A DNA stretch of 13,716 nucleotides from an uncultured Faecalibacterium sp. (lineage in GTDB: Bacteria; Bacillota; Clostridia; Oscillospirales; Ruminococcaceae), in assembly GCA_900551435.1 (NCBI GenBank), contig URVW01000067.1, positions 1-13,716 on the forward strand, in the 5' to 3' direction. Every line of letters starts with the position of its first letter. The stretch's first letter is position 1. The notes beneath the pieces are model-generated. The model saw only the letters and a program-made list of their open reading frames with translations, was not told the origin of the DNA and made no database searches. The position numbers and the translations under genes are program-made. Below, in pieces: positions 7,222 through 13,648 of this stretch.

Positions 7222-8127
7222 ATGGCCGATTATCAGGAATACCGCCGCCGCATTCTTCGCAAGCGCTGGCGCAGGATGTTCGCCGTCGCAGGGCTGCTGT
7301 TCCTGCTGGTGCTGCTGGGCGCGGTGGGCATCCTGTGGAAGCGGCTCCACCGGGAGCAGTCCCCTTCCACAGTGCAGGGTCCCACCATTTTCCAGCAGGA
7401 GCTGCAGGGCACGGAATGGAACACCATCAGCTACACGCCCGCGCGGCGGCTGAGCATCCAGACCAACGCCGACGGTTCCACCGTAATGGATTTCCGGCTG
7501 GCCGCGCTGGACGAGACGCCCGCCGTGGACCGCAGCTATCTCACACAGGCCTGCTTCCTCGGCGACAGCCTGACGCAGGGAATGCAGATCTACAGCACCG
7601 GTCTGCCGGAAGCTTCGTTCTGCGCGTATAAGGGCGTCGGCCCCAGCGCCGTGGTCAACGGGACCTCCTGCAAGCGCCGCGACGGCGAGAGCGAGGTTCC
7701 GATGGAAGCCCTCACCGCCCTGCAGCCCAAGGTGCTGTATATCCTGCTGGGCACGAACGTGCTCAACCGGGACGGCGACTATTCCAGCTTCCTCACCTAT
7801 TACCGGCTCATGCTGGACATGATCACACAGGCCCTGCCCAACACGCAGATCTATGTGCAGTCCATCACGCCGGTCCGGCCCGAGGTCCGCACCACCCATC
7901 CGGGCCTGTACCGGGACCGTCTGTGCGAGATCAACAACGAGCTGGCCGCCATCGCGCTGGAAAAGAACTGCGCCTTCCTGAACCTGTGGGAGGTCCTCGC
8001 CGACGAGAACGGCGACCTGAAGGCCGAATACGCCCAGAACGACGGCTACCACATCAAGCCCGAGGGCTACACCGTCTGGGTCGATTATCTGCAGACCCAC
8101 ACCGTCAACAGCGGCGTTGCCGTCTGA
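7222..8127 (+). CDS. Membrane-anchored GDSL/SGNH-family hydrolase
   Basis: The 301-residue protein has a basic N-terminus (RRRILRKRWRR), a single transmembrane segment (about 19-39), and an extracytoplasmic SGNH-fold domain, so it is probably tethered outside the membrane. Block I is FLGDSLTQG with nucleophile S116, block III is LLGTN with N179, and block V is DGYH with D274 and H277; a glycine in YKGVGPS may supply block II. These enzymes remove acyl or acetyl groups from lipids, glycans or peptidoglycan; the substrate cannot be read from sequence. ATG 7222 is preferred over the in-frame GTG at 7204, because AGAAGG lies 7 nt upstream of the ATG and would fall inside the gene for the GTG. The gene stands alone, divergent from nifS, and ends at a terminator shared with fhs. 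Confidence 0.9.
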   Translation: MADYQEYRRRILRKRWRRMFAVAGLLFLLVLLGAVGILWKRLHREQSPSTVQGPTIFQQELQGTEWNTISYTPARRLSIQTNADGSTVMDFRLAALDETPAVDRSYLTQACFLGDSLTQGMQIYSTGLPEASFCAYKGVGPSAVVNGTSCKRRDGESEVPMEALTALQPKVLYILLGTNVLNRDGDYSSFLTYYRLMLDMITQALPNTQIYVQSITPVRPEVRTTHPGLYRDRLCEINNELAAIALEKNCAFLNLWEVLADENGDLKAEYAQNDGYHIKPEGYTVWVDYLQTHTVNSGVAV

Positions 8128-8147
8128 ACGATCCACTAAAACCAAAA

Positions 8148-8190
8148 GGCCCGGAGCCTTTCCGCAGGGAAAAGTTCCGGGTCTTTGTGT
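8148..8190. terminator. Bidirectional terminator between GDSL gene and fhs
   Basis: GGCCCGGA (8148-8155) pairs with TCCGGGTC (8176-8183), with one G-T. On the plus strand it is followed by TTTGTGTTT; on the minus strand by TTTTGGTTTT. It lies between the convergent ends of the two genes. Confidence 0.8.
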
Positions 8191-8203
8191 TTCGGTTCAG
8201 GGA

Positions 8204-9865
8204 TCAGAACAGGCCGGTGATCTTGCCATCGGCATTGACATCGATGTTGACGGCGGCGGGCTTTTTGGGCAGACCCGGCATGGTCATGATATTGCCGCAG
8301 ATGACCACCACGAATCCGGCGCCTGCAGCGAGACGGACTTCGCGGACTTCCATCGTGAAGCCGGTAGGAGCGGCCAGCAGCTTGGCGTTATCGCTGAAGC
8401 TGTACTGCGTCTTGGCGATGCAGACGGGCAGATTTCCGTAGCCCAGCTCGGTCAGCTCGGCCAGCGTCTTGCTGGCGGCGGCGCTGAAGTTCACGCCGTC
8501 GGCGCGATAGATTTTAGTGGCGATGGCCTTGACCTTGTCCTTCAGGGGCATATCCAGCGGGTAGACGTACTGGATGGGGCGGTCCTCCATGATCTCGAGG
8601 ACCTTTTCGGCCAGCGCCTTGCCGCCCTCGCCGCCCTTGGCGAACACCTCGCTCAGGACGCAGGGCACGCCCTGCTCGGCGCAGACCTGCTCAACGTAAG
8701 CCTGTTCTTCCGGCGTGTCGGTCGGGAAGGCGTTGATGGCGACCACCACCGGCAGACCGAAGCCGTTCTTCAGGTTGCCGATGTGGCGGACGAGGTTGGC
8801 CGCACCGGCCTTGACGGCCTCGAGGTTGGGCTGGTTCAGGTCTGCCTTGGCGACGCCGCCGTGGCTCTTGAGGGCGCGGACCGTGGCCACAAGGACACAG
8901 GCGCTGGGCGCGATGTCCGCATAGCGGCACTTGATATCAAGGAACTTCTCCGCGCCGAGGTCGGCGCCGAAGCCCGCTTCGGTGATGACGTAATCGGCCA
9001 GCGACAGGCTCAGCTTGGTGGCCATGACGCTGTTGCAGCCGTGGGCGATGTTCGCGAACGGGCCGCCGTGGATGATGGCGGGGTTGTTTTCCAGCGTCTG
9101 GACCAGATTCGGGTCGAGGGCGTCCTTCAGCAGGGCGGTCATTGCGCCCGCCGCGCCGATCTCGCCCGCTGTGACCGGCTTGCCGTCGTAGGTATAGGCG
9201 CAGACGATCTTGGACAGCCGCTCCTTCAGGTCGGAGATGCTGGTAGCCAGACAGAAGATGGCCATGACCTCGCTGGCAACGGTGATGTCAAAGCCGTCCT
9301 CGCGGGGCGTGCCGTTGACCTTGCCGCCCAAGCCGTCCACGATGAAGCGGAGCTGACGGTCGTTCATGTCCATGCAGCGCTTCCATGTGATGCGGCGGGG
9401 GTCGATGTTCAGGGGGTTGCCCTGCTGGATGCTGTTGTCGATCATCGCGGCCAGCAGGTTGTTGGCCGCGCCGATGGCGTGCAGGTCGCCGGTGAAGTGC
9501 AGGTTGATGTCCTCCATGGGCACGACCTGCGCATAGCCGCCGCCGGCCGCGCCGCCCTTGACGCCGAACACGGGTCCCAGCGAAGGTTCGCGCAGACAGA
9601 GCATCGTCTTTTTGCCCAGCGCGTTCATGGCGTCGGCCAGACCCACGCTCGTGGTGGTCTTGCCCTCGCCGGCGGGGGTGGGGCTGATGGCCGTGACGAG
9701 GATCATCTTGCCCTGCTTCGCGGCCTTGTGGATGAGACGATGGTTGATCTTGGCCTTATAGCGGCCATACGGGATCACGTCCTCGTCGGCAAGGCCCAGC
9801 GATGCGGCGATCTCGGCGATGGGCTTCATTTTGGCTTCCTGTGCGATCTCGATATCAGACTTCAT
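8204..9865 (-). CDS. fhs: Formate-tetrahydrofolate ligase (10-formyl-THF synthetase)
   Basis: This cytoplasmic enzyme joins formate to tetrahydrofolate with ATP, giving 10-formyl-THF for purine synthesis and other one-carbon reactions. The protein is 553 residues, normal for the family (about 555-560). It shows the ATP loop PTPAGEGKTT (62-71), REPSLGPVFGVKGGAAGGG and the downstream MEDINLHFTGD and HGGPFANIAHG motifs. The start is ATG 9865 (MKSDIEIAQ), because AGGAGG lies 8 nt upstream; the frame stays open further upstream, but that part is the structured leader. No other acetogenesis genes are nearby, so a housekeeping folate role is likeliest. The gene has its own promoter and a ZTP riboswitch, and ends at a terminator facing the GDSL gene. 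Confidence 0.98.
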   Translation of the reverse strand: MKSDIEIAQEAKMKPIAEIAASLGLADEDVIPYGRYKAKINHRLIHKAAKQGKMILVTAISPTPAGEGKTTTSVGLADAMNALGKKTMLCLREPSLGPVFGVKGGAAGGGYAQVVPMEDINLHFTGDLHAIGAANNLLAAMIDNSIQQGNPLNIDPRRITWKRCMDMNDRQLRFIVDGLGGKVNGTPREDGFDITVASEVMAIFCLATSISDLKERLSKIVCAYTYDGKPVTAGEIGAAGAMTALLKDALDPNLVQTLENNPAIIHGGPFANIAHGCNSVMATKLSLSLADYVITEAGFGADLGAEKFLDIKCRYADIAPSACVLVATVRALKSHGGVAKADLNQPNLEAVKAGAANLVRHIGNLKNGFGLPVVVAINAFPTDTPEEQAYVEQVCAEQGVPCVLSEVFAKGGEGGKALAEKVLEIMEDRPIQYVYPLDMPLKDKVKAIATKIYRADGVNFSAAASKTLAELTELGYGNLPVCIAKTQYSFSDNAKLLAAPTGFTMEVREVRLAAGAGFVVVICGNIMTMPGLPKKPAAVNIDVNADGKITGLF

Positions 9866-9914
9866 GGGAACATCCTCCTTCAAATCGGCTGCTCTGCCAG
9901 CGCGGGCAGATACG

Positions 9915-9953
9915 AAAAAAGGCAGCTTTGCACAGCAACTGCGCAAGGCTGCC
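9915..9953 (-). terminator. Regulatory intrinsic terminator in the fhs leader
   Basis: On the minus strand GGCAGC (9953-9948) pairs with GCTGCC (9926-9921). The stem extends through TTGC with GCAA and CAG with CTG around a TTG loop, and is followed by six T (9920-9915). The left arm is shared with the conserved CTGGGCAGC end of the riboswitch, so folding of the aptamer and of the terminator should exclude each other. Confidence 0.88.
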
Positions 9954-10028
9954 CAGACGGTCGGCATTGACAAAAACCCAGCTCTTGCCGCACTGTGGTG
10001 CTCCACAACGTTCCGTCAGCGGCAAAAA
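9948..10028 (-). ncRNA. ZTP (pfl) riboswitch upstream of fhs
   Basis: The fhs leader folds as the pfl motif, which senses ZTP/ZMP, the signal of 10-formyl-THF shortage. P1 is TTGCCGC (10025-10019) with GCGGCAA (9991-9985), closing over TGACGGAACG. P2 is TGTGG (10007-10003) with CCACA (9998-9994). After a variable linker comes the highly conserved 3' part CCGTCTGGGCA (9960-9950), a near match to the family's CCGNCUGGGCA. An intrinsic terminator starts inside that conserved 3' element, so ligand binding should block termination and turn fhs on. fhs is a known target of this class. Helices were matched by eye, not with a covariance model. Confidence 0.9.
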
Positions 10029-10042
10029 CCTCTTCTGAGCGA

Positions 10043-10072
10043 ATGATAGCACATCCTAACACCATTTGTCAA
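10043..10072 (-). promoter_or_regulatory. Promoter of fhs
   Basis: A perfect TTGACA (10072-10067) is followed after 18 nt by TATCAT (10048-10043). The transcript would start near 10036, just before the riboswitch, giving a leader of about 170 nt. Confidence 0.8.
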
Positions 10073-10121
10073 GCCAAAACTTTCCGCCGCAAAAAAGTCC
10101 GACTGCAGGGACCGCTTCACC

Positions 10122-10151
10122 TTGCATCCACCCTGTCATGTGTGGTATACT
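10122..10151 (+). promoter_or_regulatory. Promoter of the 95-residue protein gene
   Basis: TTGCAT (10122-10127), 18 nt, TATACT (10146-10151). The predicted start near 10158 leaves a short leader that carries the GGGAGG ribosome site. It is divergent from the fhs promoter, with about 50 nt between the two -35 boxes. Confidence 0.65.
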
Positions 10152-10184
10152 AAAGTGAATCTAAACGATAGGGAGGCTTTCACG

Positions 10185-10472
10185 ATGCCATTTACACCGA
10201 AACTGACTTATAAAGGCAAGCCCCTCGTCCGCAAGGACAACGAGCTGTATTACGGCCGTATGACCGACCCTTATGTGCTGCGTATGCAGATCGTGAGCAC
10301 CAAGTCCGTGGGCGGACTGGATGTGGCCGACAAGGTCCATCTTCAGGTGTTCTCCACCAACGACAGCCTTGCTCCGGAAGCCCGCGTTTTCCGTCAGACC
10401 GTCAAGAACGGCCTGTACAACGCGCTGGACATCGGCAGCATCTGGCTCCAAAAAGCAAATGAGGGCCGCTGA
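10185..10472 (+). CDS. Small protein of unknown function (95 residues)
   Basis: I do not recognise a named family, although the sequence has the feel of a conserved clostridial hypothetical. It is soluble, with no signal peptide or membrane segment and no cysteine. It begins MPFTPKLTYKGKPLVRK, has a central segment with RMQIVSTKSV and VADKVHLQVFSTND, and ends NALDIGSIWLQKANEGR. The pattern suggests a compact alpha/beta fold of repeated short strands. ATG 10185 is chosen because GGGAGG lies 8 nt upstream; the frame opens at 10122, but that would place the promoter inside the gene. A promoter upstream and a strong terminator 16 nt after the stop show it is an independent single-gene unit. Confidence 0.85.
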   Translation: MPFTPKLTYKGKPLVRKDNELYYGRMTDPYVLRMQIVSTKSVGGLDVADKVHLQVFSTNDSLAPEARVFRQTVKNGLYNALDIGSIWLQKANEGR

Positions 10473-10487
10473 ATTCTGCGGTCACTG

Positions 10488-10525
10488 AAAAAGGACCTGT
10501 CTCCCGCGGGAGACAGGTCCTTTTT
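10488..10525. terminator. Perfect bidirectional terminator
   Basis: AAAAAGGACCTGTCTCC (10488-10504) is the exact reverse complement of 10509-10525, with CGCG between them. The A and T runs at the ends make it work in both directions. It separates the convergent ends of the 95-residue gene and the zinc-ribbon gene. Confidence 0.93.
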
Positions 10526-10536
10526 GCTGCTTTTTG

Positions 10537-11127
10537 TTACTCTTCGGTGACTTCAAAATCCAGCGGTTTGCCGCAGCTGGGGCAGGTCGGCTCACCATCC
10601 AGCAGGTCGCCCTCCTCGAACACAGCAGTCGCGCCGCAGTTCGGGCAGGTCACCTCGTACTGAACGGGGCCGTCGTCCTGCTCTTCCTCGTCGTCGGCCA
10701 GAGCCACTTCAAAGGCGACCTTGCAGCTGGGGCAGATGGCCTCGCCCGCATCCAGATCGTCCTCGCTGACGTAGACCGTCTCACCGCAGGCAGGGCACGC
10801 GACCTCATAATAAGGCTCGCTGGCGACGTCGGCGTTGTCGTCCTCGTCGTTCTCGTCCTCGGTGTCGTCTGCGCTCTCCGCGTCCTCTTCTTCGTCGGCA
10901 TCGTCGTCCTCATAGAGGTCGGCTTCCAGATCCTCCAGCTCCTCGCTGAGGTCGTTGATCTGGTCGTAAGCCTGTGTGATATCCTCGTCGATACTGTCCA
11001 CTGTCTGTGCCATCTCGCACAGCAGCTCGCTCATGGCCTTGATGACTTTGCCTTCCTTGGTGCTCTCGTCGATGCCGAGACCCTCGACCAAGCCTTTCAG
11101 GTAAGCAGCCTTTTCCTTCAGTTCCAT
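10537..11127 (-). CDS. CD1247 N-terminal domain protein with two zinc ribbons
   Basis: The 196-residue protein opens with MELKEKAAYLKGLVEGL, the hallmark of a clostridial family named after C. difficile CD1247, whose function is unknown. Residues 1-72 are charged and helical, probably coiled coil. Residues 73-100 are almost only Asp and Glu. Two four-cysteine zinc ribbons follow: C111/C114/C132/C135 and C161/C164/C182/C185, in CPxC...CPSC form, each followed by an acidic stretch. The protein is strongly acidic and probably cytoplasmic. ATG 11127 is chosen because AGGAGG lies 7 nt upstream. It follows efp, but a terminator lies between and I see no good promoter in the 95 nt before it, so it may rely on read-through. 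Family assignment is from memory of the N-terminal pattern. Confidence 0.88.
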   Translation of the reverse strand: MELKEKAAYLKGLVEGLGIDESTKEGKVIKAMSELLCEMAQTVDSIDEDITQAYDQINDLSEELEDLEADLYEDDDADEEEDAESADDTEDENDEDDNADVASEPYYEVACPACGETVYVSEDDLDAGEAICPSCKVAFEVALADDEEEQDDGPVQYEVTCPNCGATAVFEEGDLLDGEPTCPSCGKPLDFEVTEE

Positions 11128-11221
11128 ACGAATGCCTCCTATCAAAATCACGGTTCAGGCCGCGCCGCAGCAGGGGGCTGGCAAAAAGCATCCCGCCTTT
11201 GCCGCACGGCACAGCTTTAAC

Positions 11222-11255
11222 AAAAAACCGGGCAAACGGTCTCCCGCTGCCCGGT
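11222..11255 (-). terminator. Terminator after efp
   Basis: On the minus strand ACCGGGCA (11255-11248) pairs perfectly with TGCCCGGT (11234-11227) around a 13-nt loop, and a run of six T begins within the stem end (11227-11222). It lies 14 nt after the efp stop. Confidence 0.88.
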
Positions 11256-11269
11256 CTTTGTCGATCAAA

Positions 11270-11827
11270 TTAGACGCGCTCCATATACTCGCCGGTGCGG
11301 GTATCGATGCGGATGTGGTCGCCCTCGTTGATGAACAGGGGGACGCGGATCTCAGCACCGGTCTCGACAGTAGCGGGCTTCAGGGTGTTGGTGGCGGTGT
11401 TGCCCTTGACACCCGGCTCGGTCTGGGTGACTTCCAGCTCGATGAAGTTGGGGATCTCAACGCTGAAGACCTTGCCCTTGTAGCTCAGCAGCTTGCACAG
11501 CTCGTTTTCCTTGCAGAACTTGAAGTTGTCGGGCACATCGGAAGCGTTGACAGGGATATCGTCGTAGGTCTCGTTGTCCATGAAGTGGTACAGATCGCCA
11601 TCCTCATAGCTGTAGGTCACGTCCTTGCGCTCGATGAAAGCCTGAGGGAACTTTGCGGTCGGGTTGTAGCTGGTCTCAACCACAGAGCCGGTGATGACGT
11701 TCTTGGTCTTGGTACGAACAAAGGCAGCGCCCTTGCCGGGCTTGACATGCTGGAACTCAACGACCTGAAGAACCTGGCCGTCCTGCTCAAAGGTCACGCC
11801 GTTGCGAAACTCGCCTGCAGAAATCAT
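11270..11827 (-). CDS. efp: Translation elongation factor P
   Basis: EF-P binds ribosomes stalled at consecutive prolines and helps peptide bond formation. The 185-residue length is standard. Domain I carries HVKPGKGAAF, whose tip lysine K32 is the residue that becomes modified in Firmicutes; no modification gene is in the window. Domains II and III run to the end, with the conserved VTQTEPGVKG and the C-terminal GEYMERV. ATG 11827 is preceded by GGAGG at 7 nt. It has its own promoter and terminator, and sits upstream of the CD1247-like gene. Confidence 0.98.
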   Translation of the reverse strand: MISAGEFRNGVTFEQDGQVLQVVEFQHVKPGKGAAFVRTKTKNVITGSVVETSYNPTAKFPQAFIERKDVTYSYEDGDLYHFMDNETYDDIPVNASDVPDNFKFCKENELCKLLSYKGKVFSVEIPNFIELEVTQTEPGVKGNTATNTLKPATVETGAEIRVPLFINEGDHIRIDTRTGEYMERV

Positions 11828-11880
11828 AGGAATTCCTCCATTAGTAAAATCTCATTGATGCTTAACGCATATCTCTATTT

Positions 11881-11909
11881 ATTTTACTCAATCCTGCCTG
11901 TTTTGGCAA
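11881..11909 (-). promoter_or_regulatory. Promoter of efp
   Basis: TTGCCA (11909-11904), 17 nt, TAAAAT (11886-11881) on the minus strand, giving a leader of about 45 nt before ATG 11827. The region is markedly AT-rich compared with its surroundings. Confidence 0.7.
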
Positions 11910-11940
11910 GGGGTTTGAGCAAAAAAGACGATAAAAATAC

Positions 11941-11993
11941 AAAAACCCTCTCAGTCACCTGCGGTGACAGCTCTCCCAGAGGGCGAGCCATTG
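11941..11993 (-). terminator. Hairpin repeat copy 2 acting as terminator of the yqeG operon
   Basis: CCCTCT (11946-11951) pairs with AGAGGG (11978-11983) and encloses a perfect GTCACC-TGC-GGTGAC hairpin (11954-11968). On the minus strand five T follow (11945-11941), with more T-rich sequence after, so it should terminate transcription from the TIM-barrel gene. The plus-strand sequence has the same frame as the repeat at 5588-5697 (CTCTCAGTC, hairpin, CAGCT, CTCCC, GAGCC, GGC), so it is probably a member of that family. Confidence 0.75.
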
Positions 11994-12164
11994 GCATGTC
12001 GGGCAGGTTTGCGCGTTGTCGCCTTGCGGCTCCTGCGCAGCGGGGCCTTGTCCTCATTGGCAGCAGGTGCTGGCCGATTGTTTCAAACTCAGCTCCATAC
12101 GAGTCAGAGCCAAGTCTGCGCAAGCTGCTCAGGGTCAAAAACAACTTGCCAAGGCCGCGGCACT
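11994..12164. other. Non-coding or unassigned stretch after the TIM-barrel gene
   Basis: Between the repeat hairpin and the stop of the endonuclease-IV-like gene I see no convincing gene, promoter or strong hairpin. A 94-codon minus-strand frame (12168-11884) runs through here but lacks a ribosome site, resembles nothing, and continues through the terminator hairpin. The stretch may belong to a larger repeat unit that includes copy 2. Confidence 0.5.
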
Positions 12165-13037
12165 TCATCGCTGACGGAGAAGATGCTCGTGATACATCCG
12201 CTGCATCGTCTGCGCGTCCTCGGCCTGTGTGCCGGCGCTCTCACAGATGAGGACCGGCTGCAGCTTCCGCTCGGCCAGCAGCTCCATCAAAGGCTGCGGC
12301 TCCGGGCCGAACTGCGTTTCGGCGAAGGTCCAGTGGCGCTTTTCGCCGCCCGCCGAAAACTCGATGCGGGAGAAGTGGACCTGAAAGCGCTCTGCCCGTG
12401 CATCGCCGAGGGAGTCCGCCAGCTGGTCCAGAATGGCGGCATAGTCGGCCTTGGACGCGATGCCGCCCAGCGTCCGGGCGTTCAGGTGGCCGAAATCGAT
12501 GCAGGGCGTGATGCGGACATCCACCTTGCAGAGGGCCAGCACCTCGTCCAGCGTGCCCAGCTGGCCGATCTTGCCCATCGTTTCCGGGCAGAGGGTGATG
12601 TCCGAAAAGCCCGCTTCGTCCAGCGCTTCCTGTGCACGGCGCATGGTGTCCAGTGCCTTTTCGAGGGCGGCTTCCCGGCTCTGCTTGCCGCAGCTGCCCG
12701 GGTGGAAGATGACCCGTTTTCCGCCCAGCGCCTTGCAGACCGCCGCACTCTGCAGCAGATAATGGACGCTGTTCAGGCGCTTGTCCTCTTCCAAGCTGGA
12801 CATGCTGATATAATAGGGTGCGTGGACACTGAACAAAATATCCCGCGCGGCGGCATCGGCAGCCATCTTCTGCGCTTTTTCCAAGCCGAGACGGACGCCG
12901 TGGCCGCACTGATACTCGAAGGCGTTCAGGCCCATCTTGGCCGTGTATTCCGGGATGTCAAGGCTGTTTTTGTAGCCCTGCGCAGCAAAGCTGTCGCTGG
13001 TCCCGGCCGTGCCGAACCGGATCTTCCACTCGCTCAC
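12165..13037 (-). CDS. Endonuclease-IV-like TIM-barrel protein
   Basis: The 290-residue protein is an AP-endonuclease-2 superfamily TIM barrel, a fold shared by endonuclease IV (DNA abasic-site repair) and sugar-phosphate isomerases. The order of metal-binding motifs follows endonuclease IV: VHAPYYIS (H72), FHPGSCG (H112), CPETMGK (E152), CIDFGHLNAR (D181, H184), HFSRIEF (H221), KRHW (H235), CES (E266). Eight of the nine zinc ligands of E. coli Nfo have a match; the Asp of the DRH motif is Lys here (K233), which may change metal content or activity. A repair nuclease is the best guess, an isomerase the alternative. The start is GTG 13037, overlapping the yqeG stop as GTGA, with GGAGG 9 nt upstream; the two are clearly co-translated. 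Confidence 0.9.
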   Translation of the reverse strand: MSEWKIRFGTAGTSDSFAAQGYKNSLDIPEYTAKMGLNAFEYQCGHGVRLGLEKAQKMAADAAARDILFSVHAPYYISMSSLEEDKRLNSVHYLLQSAAVCKALGGKRVIFHPGSCGKQSREAALEKALDTMRRAQEALDEAGFSDITLCPETMGKIGQLGTLDEVLALCKVDVRITPCIDFGHLNARTLGGIASKADYAAILDQLADSLGDARAERFQVHFSRIEFSAGGEKRHWTFAETQFGPEPQPLMELLAERKLQPVLICESAGTQAEDAQTMQRMYHEHLLRQR

Positions 13038-13537
13038 AGGGTCTTTCCTCCCCGGTCATAATATTCCTGCCAGTGCTTTTTCTCCCACTTGCGCTTCAGG
13101 ATGACTTGCGCGCCGAGGTCCGGCCCGCGCGGAACGACCATCAGGCCCGGGATGCCATAGAGCGCCGCAGCCATCCGGTCCGCATAGAGCTGGTCGCCCA
13201 CCATCGCCATCTCGCGGCGGCGGACGCCCATCCGGCGGCGGGCCACCATCAGCGCGAACGGCAGGGGCTTGGCGGACCGGTACAGATAGGCCAGCCCCAG
13301 CTTTTCGGCAAAGGGCTTCACCCGCTTTTCGGCGCCGTTGGACACGATGGTCAGCCGCACCCCGGCAGACTTCATATCGGCCAGCCACTGGGCCACCTCG
13401 TCCGGCAGGTCTTGGCTGCGGTCTGCGGTCAGGGTGTTGTCGATGTCCAGCACCAGCGCCCGGATGCCCTTTTCCGCCAGCCATTCCGGCGTGATGTGGG
13501 TGACATCCTTGAAAACGTATTCAGGGGTAATGAGCAT
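13034..13537 (-). CDS. YqeG-type HAD phosphatase
   Basis: The 167-residue protein is a small HAD-superfamily (subclass IIIA) hydrolase of the YqeG family, cytoplasmic. Motif I is DIDNTLT (D31, D33), motif II is VSNG (S66), motif III is K90 in SAKPLP, and motif IV is GDQLYADR (D115, D120). The physiological substrate is unknown to me. ATG 13537 is preceded by AGAGG at about 8 nt. It overlaps the next gene by 4 nt. The only non-coding sequence between it and rpsU is a terminator and about 55 nt without a good promoter, so its expression may come from read-through of the rpsU transcript. Confidence 0.94.
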   Translation of the reverse strand: MLITPEYVFKDVTHITPEWLAEKGIRALVLDIDNTLTADRSQDLPDEVAQWLADMKSAGVRLTIVSNGAEKRVKPFAEKLGLAYLYRSAKPLPFALMVARRRMGVRRREMAMVGDQLYADRMAAALYGIPGLMVVPRGPDLGAQVILKRKWEKKHWQEYYDRGGKTL

Positions 13538-13553
13538 AAATGTTACCTCTTAA

Positions 13554-13592
13554 AATGAAAATAGGAGAGCCTGAGACTCTCAGGCTCTCCTA
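13554..13592 (-). terminator. Hairpin terminator between rpsU and yqeG
   Basis: TAGGAGAGCCTGAG (13562-13575) and CTCAGGCTCTCCTA (13579-13592) are perfectly complementary over 14 bp with a 3-nt loop. On the minus strand the tail is TTTTCATTTT, an interrupted U-tract that may allow partial read-through into yqeG. Confidence 0.8.
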
Positions 13593-13648
13593 CATCAGCG
13601 TTAGCAACACGTTTGAAATCTGAACAACCAGCGATCTCAAGCAGTTAA

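Noticed and set aside
6877..8145. Minus-strand open frame of 422 codons across the GDSL gene and nifS start
   Set aside because: It is antisense to a real GDSL hydrolase and runs through two promoters.
8117..9970. Plus-strand open frame of 617 codons opposite fhs
   Set aside because: It is antisense to an intact fhs and passes through the terminator and riboswitch.
9866..10006. Extended fhs start 47 codons upstream
   Set aside because: The region is the ZTP riboswitch and terminator; the good ribosome site and normal protein length support ATG 9865.
10650..10913. Thr/Arg-rich minus-strand frame inside the zinc-ribbon gene
   Set aside because: It is a frame-shifted reading of the Asp/Glu-rich codons of the real gene.
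11884..12168. 94-codon minus-strand frame whose ATG overlaps the TIM-barrel stop (ATGA)
   Set aside because: The overlap looks like coupling, but there is no ribosome site, the frame reads through the terminator hairpin and repeat into the efp promoter, and the product is not protein-like.
11132..13061. Plus-strand open frames of 372 and 365 codons opposite efp and the TIM-barrel gene
   Set aside because: They are mirrors of recognised minus-strand genes and run across terminators.
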